A DNA stretch of 64,000 nt from Flavobacterium sp. HTF. GTDB taxonomy: Bacteria > Bacteroidota > Bacteroidia > Flavobacteriales > Flavobacteriaceae. Under the pieces are notes generated by a model that did not search any database, was not told where the DNA came from, and was given only the letters and a program-made list of their open reading frames with translations. The translations under genes and the position numbers were made by a program. The stretch is taken from assembly GCF_003105115.1 (NCBI RefSeq), contig NZ_QETH01000010.1, positions 1 through 64,000 of the forward strand, written 5' to 3'. Numbering within the stretch: the first letter of the stretch is position 1; each line of letters starts with the position of its first letter. Below, piece by piece: positions 58,291 through 64,000 of this stretch.

Positions 58291-59191
58291 TTGTTTTGAG
58301 TATTGGTAATTTTTTCTGCTTCAATTTTAAATTCATTCCTTCTATTCCCTGCAGTCCACCGGTGTGAATGAGTAAAATTTTTGAATTGGCAGGAAAATAA
58401 TTTTTGTGTATTAAATCTATAACGCCAAAAACCATCTTTCCTGTATAAATTGGATCTAAAGGGACTTTATTTTCTTCAAAAAAAGTATTGATAAATTCGA
58501 TTAATTCTAAATTTACCTTCCCATAGCCTCCAAAATGATAGTCAGAAATTAAATTCCAGTTATCTTTTTTTGCAAAAATACGAATTTCATCGGTTAAAAA
58601 GTCACCTTTTAACGCCGGAAATCCTAAAATTTTCTGATTTGGCAATGCACTATTAATTAATCCGGAAATTGTACCACCGGTTCCAACTGCGCAGCAAACG
58701 TAATTAAAAACCGCATCTTCATCGGTTAAAATCTCTTCACAGCCTTTTACCGCCAATTCATTTGTACCGCCTTCCGGTACTAAATAAAAATCACCAAACT
58801 TTTCTTTTAATTTTTCTATAAAAGGAAATTCATTTTTAAGCCGATAATCTTCTCTTGTGACAAACACAAATTGCATTCCGTTTTCCTGAGCGAATTTAAG
58901 CGTTGGATTTTCTTCTATTTTATCAAAAAGTTCATCGCCCCGGATAATGCCAATGGTCTTAAAACCCTGTTCTTTTCCGGCAAAAGCCACAGCCGCAATA
59001 TGATTGGAAAATGCTCCGCCAAAAGTCAGTAAGGTTTGTTTATTTTCGGCTTTCGCCTGAACTAAATTGTATTTTAATTTCCTGAACTTATTTCCTGAAA
59101 CAAAAGGATGAATCAGGTCTTCACGCTTTATTGTCAAAGAAATATCATTTGGGAAATTGATGGAAATATGTTGATTAAAAACTGGATTCAT
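58283..59191 (-). CDS. ACC deaminase / D-cysteine desulfhydrase family PLP enzyme
   Basis: 302 residues, fold II PLP enzyme. The PLP Lys35 is in SGNKFRKLKYN; the glycine loop CAVGTGGTISGL follows. Members act on 1-aminocyclopropane-1-carboxylate, D-cysteine or related substrates; the sequence alone does not decide which. It is operonic with the glucosaminidase gene by overlapping ends. Confidence 0.85.
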   Translation of the reverse strand: MNPVFNQHISINFPNDISLTIKREDLIHPFVSGNKFRKLKYNLVQAKAENKQTLLTFGGAFSNHIAAVAFAGKEQGFKTIGIIRGDELFDKIEENPTLKFAQENGMQFVFVTREDYRLKNEFPFIEKLKEKFGDFYLVPEGGTNELAVKGCEEILTDEDAVFNYVCCAVGTGGTISGLINSALPNQKILGFPALKGDFLTDEIRIFAKKDNWNLISDYHFGGYGKVNLELIEFINTFFEENKVPLDPIYTGKMVFGVIDLIHKNYFPANSKILLIHTGGLQGIEGMNLKLKQKKLPILKTND

Positions 59192-59261
59192 TTTTTAAAG
59201 TTGAAAGTCGAAAGTGACAATTCTTATCTTAGTATTTTTAAAGCTTAAAGCCTATAGCATA

Positions 59262-59594
59262 TTATTTTTTTATGTAATGTAAAAACTGAAAAAACGATCG
59301 GTTTTTCAAATAATTCATATCCGTTTCTTTGGCGTAAGCTTCTCTTTCAAAACTGATATTTCGATAGGCCAAAGCTGTGTTTTTATATTGAATTAACCGA
59401 ATCAAGTATTCTAAAAAATACCAGATAAAAAACGGGATTATTAAAAGTTCTGACTGCTGTCTTAAATGTATTTTTTCGTGATTGACAAATACCATATTCT
59501 TTTTATCAAAGTCATATTTCATCAAAACAAACGGAAAAACAGCCATTCCCCTATATCCTTTCGGAATTAAATATTTGGCAACAATCAGAAACAT
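59262..59594 (-). CDS. Small membrane-associated protein with HExxH motif
   Basis: 110 residues. An HEKIH sequence (in VFVNHEKIHLRQQ) is followed by a hydrophobic segment LLIIPFFIWYFLEYLIRLI and, about 40 residues after the motif, EREAYAKE. HExxH plus a later Glu is the zincin arrangement, so a metallopeptidase-like fold is possible, but the protein is very short and no peptidase family was recognised with certainty. Confidence 0.6.
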   Translation of the reverse strand: MFLIVAKYLIPKGYRGMAVFPFVLMKYDFDKKNMVFVNHEKIHLRQQSELLIIPFFIWYFLEYLIRLIQYKNTALAYRNISFEREAYAKETDMNYLKNRSFFQFLHYIKK

Positions 59595-59710
59595 TGGCTG
59601 TAAAATTTATAAATTTGTAGCTATAAAATTGTTCAATTTCAATAAAATCATAATCAAATATTCTTATTTTTGATTTTTAAGTTTATTAAAACGGAACCCG
59701 AAGCAGATTT

Positions 59711-59896
59711 ATGAAAGAGCAAAGTAATGAAAATAAATTAATCGAAGGCGAAGATTTTTACTATACGCCCGAAGGTTACAAATGCTTTACTGAAAAACAC
59801 CACTTAAAACGCGGTTACTGCTGTAAAAGCGGCTGTCGTCATTGCCCATACGGATTTGACAAAAGAACCGGGGAGATAAGAAAGAAAGCGAATTAG
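59711..59896 (+). CDS. DUF5522 small cysteine-rich protein
   Basis: 61 residues with the pattern GEDFYYTPEGYKCFTEKHHLKRGYCCKSGCRHCPYGF, typical of DUF5522 (five Cys in the middle). Possibly metal binding; function unknown. The initiator ATG is preceded by no clear ribosome site, as usual here. Confidence 0.85.
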   Translation: MKEQSNENKLIEGEDFYYTPEGYKCFTEKHHLKRGYCCKSGCRHCPYGFDKRTGEIRKKAN

Positions 59897-60274
59897 GCAA
59901 TTTGAAAAATGTGTCAATTAGATAATTAAAATAAATTCCAAATTTTAAAATTCCAGATTCCAAACTAAGATCAACAATCTAAACTCTAAAATCATAAATG
60001 GATATCCATTCAAGAAAATTCAGGATTAAAATCCACAAGTCTTATCACAGGTCGGATATCCGTTATCCTTAGTTTTTTAATTAGAAAATTTGTCAATGTG
60101 CCAATGCGTTAATTTGAAAATGAGATAATTATTTCAGATCAAATTTTACATTGATCAGAATTTAAGTCCCAGCGGGACGACATAATCTAAAAAAACAAAA
60201 AATTAATCTGTTGTTAATCTAACCGCAATATCTTAGCATCTTAGATCCTCAGCACCTCAGAATCTTAAAAAAAA
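59897..60274. repeat. Mosaic of low-complexity intergenic repeats upstream of hutU
   Basis: 378 bases without a reading frame. It contains AATTCCAAATTTTAAAATTCC-type words (compare 51090-51125), GTGTCAATTAGATAATT / TTTGTCAATGTGCCAATGCG-type words and a CTTAGCATCTTAGATCCTCAGCACCTCAGAATCTTA-like series (quoted here in part: CTTAGCATCTTAG, CTCAGCACCTCAG). These are the kinds of short repeats seen in intergenic DNA of Flavobacterium. Confidence 0.55.
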
Positions 60275-62251
60275 ATGACTTTCAAAGAACAAATACAACA
60301 AGGAATTCCTTCTATACTACCTCAAAAGGCAGCATATGATCCTGCTATTAATCACGCTCCGAAACGAAAAGAAATCCTTTCGGCAGAAGAAAAAAAACTG
60401 GCTCTCAAAAATGCTCTGCGTTATTTTGATCCCAAACACCATGCTGAATTAATTCCTGAATTTTCAGAAGAATTAGAAAAATACGGGCGTATTTATATGT
60501 ATCGCCTGCGTCCTGATTATAGAATGTATGCTCGTCCAATAGACGAATATCCTGGAAAATCATTACAGGCAAAAGCGATAATGCACATGATTCAGAACAA
60601 TCTGGATTATGCCGTGGCGCAGCATCCGCATGAATTGATTACATATGGCGGAAACGGAGCTGTTTTCCAGAACTGGGCGCAATATTTACTGACCATGCAA
60701 TATTTGTCTGAGATGACAGAGGAACAGACTTTAACCATGTATTCAGGGCATCCGATGGGATTATTTCCTTCGCACAAAGAAGCGCCGAGAGTTGTGGTTA
60801 CCAACGGAATGGTAATTCCGAACTACTCAAAACCGGATGATTTGGAAAAAATGAATGCGCTTGGAGTTTCTCAATACGGACAAATGACGGCAGGAAGTTA
60901 TATGTATATCGGTCCGCAGGGAATTGTACACGGAACTACGATTACGGTTTTGAATGGTTTCAGAAAAATAAAATTAAATCCTGAAGGCAATTTATTTGTG
61001 ACATCAGGTCTTGGCGGTATGTCGGGTGCACAGCCAAAAGCCGGAAATATAGCCGGTTGTATTACGGTCTGCGCCGAAGTAAATCCGAAAATCACCAAAA
61101 TCCGTCACGAACAAGGATGGATTAATGAAATTGTAACTTCTACAGATGAATTAGTCAAAAGAGTTAATTCGGCGAAAGCTAATAAAGAAGTGGTTTCCAT
61201 CGCTTATCTAGGAAATGTGGTTGATGTCTGGGAATGTTTTGATAAAGAAAACATCAAAATTGATTTAGGTTCTGATCAGACTTCTCTTCATAATCCGTGG
61301 GCGGGAGGTTATTATCCGGTTGGAATTTCTTTTGAAGATGCCAATAAAATGATGGCAGAAAATCCGGATTTATTCAAAGAAAAAGTTCAGGAAACGTTAC
61401 GCCGTCACGCAGATGCCATTAATAAACATACGGCAAAAGGAACTTACTTTTTCGATTACGGAAATGCCTTTTTACTGGAAGCTTCACGCGCCGGTGCAGC
61501 TGTAATGGCCGAAAATAATATTGATTTTAAATATCCAAGTTATGTTCAGGACATAATGGGACCAATGTGTTTTGATTATGGATTTGGGCCTTTCCGTTGG
61601 GTTTGTACTTCCGGAAAACCGGAAGATTTGCAAAAAACCGATTTAATTGCAAGTCAGGTTTTAGAGGAAATGTCGAAAACGGCTCCAAATGAAATCCAAC
61701 AGCAAATGCAGGATAACATCAAATGGATTAAAGGCGCACAGGAAAATAAGCTGGTTGTAGGTTCTCAGGCGAGAATCCTTTATGCTGATGCAGAAGGAAG
61801 AATTAAAATTGCAGAAGCTTTTAATCAGGCAATTGCCAAAGGTGAAATCGGCACTGTTGTTTTAGGACGCGATCATCACGATGTTTCCGGAACTGATTCG
61901 CCTTACAGAGAGACTTCAAACATCTACGACGGTTCCCGTTTTACTGCCGATATGGCGATTCATAACGTGATCGGAGACAGCTTTAGGGGAGCAACCTGGG
62001 TATCCATTCATAACGGCGGAGGAGTTGGCTGGGGAGAGGTAATAAACGGTGGATTTGGTATGGTTCTTGATGGTTCTAAAGAGGCTTCAAACCGTTTAGC
62101 ATCAATGCTTTTTTGGGATGTTAACAACGGAATTTCAAGAAGAAGCTGGGCTAGAAATGAAGGTGCTGTTTTTGCAATAAAACGTGCCATGGAAGTTCAG
62201 CCGTTATTAAAAGTAACTTTACCCAATATGGTTGACGAAAGTTTGCTTTAG
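60275..62251 (+). CDS. hutU: Urocanate hydratase
   Basis: 658 residues, the longer form of urocanase found in Bacteroidota compared with the roughly 550-residue classical enzyme. Converts urocanate to 4-imidazolone-5-propanoate in histidine breakdown, using tightly bound NAD. TYGGNGAVFQNWAQY, TMYSGHPMGLFPS and TSGLGGMSGAQ are conserved. No hutH, hutI or hutG gene is adjacent. Confidence 0.94.
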   Translation: MTFKEQIQQGIPSILPQKAAYDPAINHAPKRKEILSAEEKKLALKNALRYFDPKHHAELIPEFSEELEKYGRIYMYRLRPDYRMYARPIDEYPGKSLQAKAIMHMIQNNLDYAVAQHPHELITYGGNGAVFQNWAQYLLTMQYLSEMTEEQTLTMYSGHPMGLFPSHKEAPRVVVTNGMVIPNYSKPDDLEKMNALGVSQYGQMTAGSYMYIGPQGIVHGTTITVLNGFRKIKLNPEGNLFVTSGLGGMSGAQPKAGNIAGCITVCAEVNPKITKIRHEQGWINEIVTSTDELVKRVNSAKANKEVVSIAYLGNVVDVWECFDKENIKIDLGSDQTSLHNPWAGGYYPVGISFEDANKMMAENPDLFKEKVQETLRRHADAINKHTAKGTYFFDYGNAFLLEASRAGAAVMAENNIDFKYPSYVQDIMGPMCFDYGFGPFRWVCTSGKPEDLQKTDLIASQVLEEMSKTAPNEIQQQMQDNIKWIKGAQENKLVVGSQARILYADAEGRIKIAEAFNQAIAKGEIGTVVLGRDHHDVSGTDSPYRETSNIYDGSRFTADMAIHNVIGDSFRGATWVSIHNGGGVGWGEVINGGFGMVLDGSKEASNRLASMLFWDVNNGISRRSWARNEGAVFAIKRAMEVQPLLKVTLPNMVDESLL

Positions 62252-62297
62252 GTAAAAGTTTCTTGTTTTGAAACATGAACATTTAATCCTTAAAAAT

Positions 62298-62834
62298 ATG
62301 AAAACATTCAAATTAATTCCTGTCTTTTTGCTTTTAATACTTGCCTCATGCAGTACGGTTAGTGTATATTCTGATTATGATAAAAATGTAGATTTTGCGC
62401 CTTATAAGACTTACGCTTTTTTTAAAGCCGGAATTGATAAGGTTGAAATTTCTGATTTAGACAAAAGACGTATTCTGCATGCCATAGACCAACAAATGCA
62501 GGCAAAGGGTTTTACCAAAAGTGAAAACCCGGATCTGTTAGTAAATATTTTCACGAAATCGAGAGAACAGGTAAACGTAAACCAATTTAGCGCCGGATGG
62601 GGTTATGGCTGGGGATGGGGCTGGAATCCTTACATGATGTACGGCAACCAGACTTCTGTTTCTACTTCTACTGAAGGAACTTTGTATATTGACCTGATCG
62701 ATGCTAAAAAGAAAGAAATGATCTGGCAGGGTGAAGGAATTGGAAACCTAACTAAAAACGTCGATAAAAAAGACGAAAAAGTAAATGAGTTTGTATCTAA
62801 AATTTTAGCTCAATATCCGCCTGTAAAAAAATAA
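62298..62834 (+). CDS. DUF4136 lipoprotein
   Basis: 178 residues from the ATG at 62298; a longer frame starting 30 bases upstream would put non-signal residues before the lipobox. Signal with Cys18 (LASC), DUF4136 pattern SDYDKNVDFAPYKTYAF, and a Trp/Gly-rich loop (GWGYGWGWGWNPYMMYG). Probably an outer-membrane lipoprotein. Follows hutU by 46 bases and may share its transcript. Confidence 0.88.
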   Translation: MKTFKLIPVFLLLILASCSTVSVYSDYDKNVDFAPYKTYAFFKAGIDKVEISDLDKRRILHAIDQQMQAKGFTKSENPDLLVNIFTKSREQVNVNQFSAGWGYGWGWGWNPYMMYGNQTSVSTSTEGTLYIDLIDAKKKEMIWQGEGIGNLTKNVDKKDEKVNEFVSKILAQYPPVKK

Positions 62835-62840
62835 TTTAAG

Positions 62841-62848
62841 TACATTTG
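62841..62848 (+). promoter_or_regulatory. -7 element of the ilvA leader promoter
   Basis: TACATTTG matches TAnnTTTG; a CTG (62821-62823) lies 17 bases upstream as an imperfect -33. It sits just before the leader-peptide reading frame. Confidence 0.55.
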
Positions 62849-62866
62849 TTTTTCAGACAAGAAAAT

Positions 62867-62926
62867 ATGACGAATTTTAATAACATTATTATCGCTATTA
62901 TTAGCATTATTGCAATTCAGCAATGA
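62867..62926 (+). CDS. Isoleucine-rich leader peptide of ilvA
   Basis: A 19-residue reading frame, MTNFNNIIIAIISIIAIQQ, with 8 isoleucines (codons ATT and ATC), ending in TGA. It lies between a TAnnTTTG element and a strong terminator, directly ahead of threonine dehydratase. This is the classic layout of transcription attenuation for isoleucine/branched-chain genes, in which ribosome stalling at Ile codons prevents termination. Confidence 0.8.
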   Translation: MTNFNNIIIAIISIIAIQQ

Positions 62927-62930
62927 TGGC

Positions 62931-62993
62931 GAGGTGTTATATAAATAAGTAAAATATAATCTATAAACCTCCCACATCGGGAGGTTTTTTTAT
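62931..62993 (+). promoter_or_regulatory. ilvA leader: Antiterminator/terminator of the ilvA attenuator
   Basis: Terminator stem AAACCTCCC (62965-62973) / GGGAGGTTT (62979-62987) with a 5-base loop, followed by T7. Competing antiterminator: GAGGTGTTAT (62931-62940) can pair with ATAAACCTC (62963-62971) with one bulged G, using the same bases as the terminator's left arm. A ribosome at the leader stop codon (62924-62926) would cover the antiterminator's left arm. Confidence 0.75.
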
Positions 62994-63014
62994 TTTAAAA
63001 AATAACTAAAAGCT

Positions 63015-63083
63015 GCCATGAATTATACAAATTAGCACAAATTGTTTTTGTCTTATTAAATAATAATTCGTGCAATTCGTGGC
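63015..63083. repeat. Imperfect palindromic repeat between the attenuator and ilvA
   Basis: Arms GCCATGAATTATACAAATT (63015-63033) and AATTCGTGCAATTCGTGGC (63065-63083) form a 19-bp helix with two G-U pairs and two mismatches around a 31-base loop. Words of this type are common in Flavobacterium intergenic DNA, so a dispersed element is likely. Confidence 0.5.
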
Positions 63084-63099
63084 AAAAAGAACAAATATT

Positions 63100-64000
63100 A
63101 TGGAATTATTCAACGAAGTACTCGCCGCAAAAAAACATTTAGAAACTGTAGTTGCCGCTACCCCACTCACTCAAAATCTCAATCTTTCGGATGAATTTGA
63201 AGCTAATATTCTTTTAAAAAGAGAAGATTTACAAATTGTCAGATCTTATAAAATCAGGGGAGCTTACAATAAAATTTCATCTCTGACTGAAAAAGAAAAA
63301 GCAAACGGAATTGTTTGTGCAAGTGCGGGGAATCATGCGCAGGGAGTGGCATATTCCTGTAACTTACTTAAAATAAACGGCAAAATTTACATGCCTAAAA
63401 CAACTCCAAAACAAAAGGTAAAACAAGTACAATTGTTTGGAAAATCTTTTGTAGAAATTGTTTTAACAGGTGACACTTTTGATGATGCGTATGCTTCGGC
63501 AACGGCAGATGCCATCAAAAACCATAAAACCTTTATCCATCCTTTTGATGATATAAAAGTCATAGCCGGCCAGGGAACTGTGGGCTTAGAAATTCTTGAG
63601 ACTTATAAAGATCCTGTCGATTATGTTTTTGTTCCGATTGGCGGCGGCGGACTGGCTTCAGGGTTATCTGAAGTTTTTAAACAGCTGAGTCCAAATACCA
63701 AAATAATCGGGGTAGAGCCAAAAGGAGCTCCTTCGATGAAAACTTCCATTGAGGAAAATAAAAACACGGCATTAAAAACCATTGACAAATTTGTTGACGG
63801 CGCAGCTGTTAAGCAAGTTGGCGATATGACTTTTGAAATCTGCAAACACAACCTTGAAGACATAATTCTGGTTCCCGAAGGAAAAGTCTGCACGACCATT
63901 TTACGATTGTACAATGAAGAAGCAATGGTAGTAGAGCCTGCAGGTGCACTGACAATTGCAGCTTTAGATTTTTATAAAGATAAAATAAAAGGCAAAACTG
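63100..64000 (+). CDS. ilvA: Threonine ammonia-lyase (partial at right edge)
   Basis: The first 300 codons of biosynthetic threonine dehydratase, which makes 2-oxobutanoate for isoleucine synthesis. PLP Lys51 is in RSYKIRGAYN, and the glycine loop VPIGGGGLASG at 178-188 is clear. The C-terminal regulatory domain is beyond the window. It is preceded by the isoleucine-rich leader and attenuator. The product is cut by the end of the window, not by a stop. Confidence 0.93.
   Translation, partial: MELFNEVLAAKKHLETVVAATPLTQNLNLSDEFEANILLKREDLQIVRSYKIRGAYNKISSLTEKEKANGIVCASAGNHAQGVAYSCNLLKINGKIYMPKTTPKQKVKQVQLFGKSFVEIVLTGDTFDDAYASATADAIKNHKTFIHPFDDIKVIAGQGTVGLEILETYKDPVDYVFVPIGGGGLASGLSEVFKQLSPNTKIIGVEPKGAPSMKTSIEENKNTALKTIDKFVDGAAVKQVGDMTFEICKHNLEDIILVPEGKVCTTILRLYNEEAMVVEPAGALTIAALDFYKDKIKGKT

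Noticed and set aside
1-64000. CRISPR array, prophage, insertion sequence or secretion/defence island
   Set aside because: No regularly spaced repeats, transposase, phage structural or nuclease-defence genes were seen anywhere in the window.

Overview
The window looks like a chromosomal segment of a Flavobacterium-type bacterium (phylum Bacteroidota). The evidence is a low G+C, AT-rich sequence, TAnnTTTG-type -7 promoter elements with TTG-type -33 elements, an almost complete lack of Shine-Dalgarno sequences except a strong one before rpsU, and several Bacteroidota families (CarboxypepD_reg/TonB receptors, putative porin, DUF2851, DUF3467, DUF5522, DUF4136). It is mostly core genome. I see no prophage, insertion sequence, CRISPR array or rRNA operon.

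Layout. 0.4-8.4 kb (minus): two unrelated aconitases (AcnA-type and AcnB), a MoxR ATPase and a SurA-like prolyl isomerase. 8.9-12.1 kb (plus): a lipoprotein alpha-amylase and release factor 3. 12.2-12.9 kb: a membrane protein with an N-terminal four-cysteine domain. 13.3-28.7 kb (minus): the transcription/translation block, read rpsU, xerC, hpf, tRNA-Thr(UGU), tRNA-Tyr, tRNA-Thr(GGU), tuf, tRNA-Trp, secE, nusG, rplK, rplA, rplJ, rplL, rpoB, rpoC, DUF3467. 28.8-39.1 kb: acyl-CoA dehydrogenase, a ComEA-like helix-hairpin-helix protein, an APC amino-acid permease, PspC, DUF2851, a DEDDh exonuclease, a cystathionine beta-synthase-like enzyme, a putative porin and RNase HII. 39.1-46.7 kb: a frameshifted TonB-dependent receptor and a regulator-rich cluster (Crp/Fnr-like, two AraC-type, a flavodoxin-fold reductase, an SDR, a double NTF2-like secreted protein). 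46.7-54.4 kb: LipB with two related lipoproteins, LysRS, a D-2-hydroxyacid dehydrogenase and a NarK-type transporter. 54.7-64 kb: a tandem pair of Spy/CpxP-like periplasmic proteins, HemL, a LysM glucosaminidase, an ACC-deaminase-like enzyme, small proteins, urocanate hydratase, a DUF4136 lipoprotein and the start of ilvA, which runs off the right edge.

The most informative non-coding signals are: (1) an isoleucine-rich leader peptide with mutually exclusive antiterminator and terminator helices before ilvA; (2) an A-AAA-AAG heptamer in exactly the phase that would rejoin the two halves of the TonB receptor by a -1 shift; (3) the strong Shine-Dalgarno of rpsU in a genome that otherwise avoids them; (4) a shared AAAC-N18-TCTAAT element before both Spy/CpxP-like genes; (5) a hairpin between rplL and rpoB resembling an attenuator; and (6) several palindromic or low-complexity intergenic repeats, including an RNA-like element before lysS. 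I did not find a clearly new multi-gene system; the best candidates for undescribed biology are the four-cysteine membrane protein, the Spy/CpxP-like pair with its promoter element, and the receptor frameshift.
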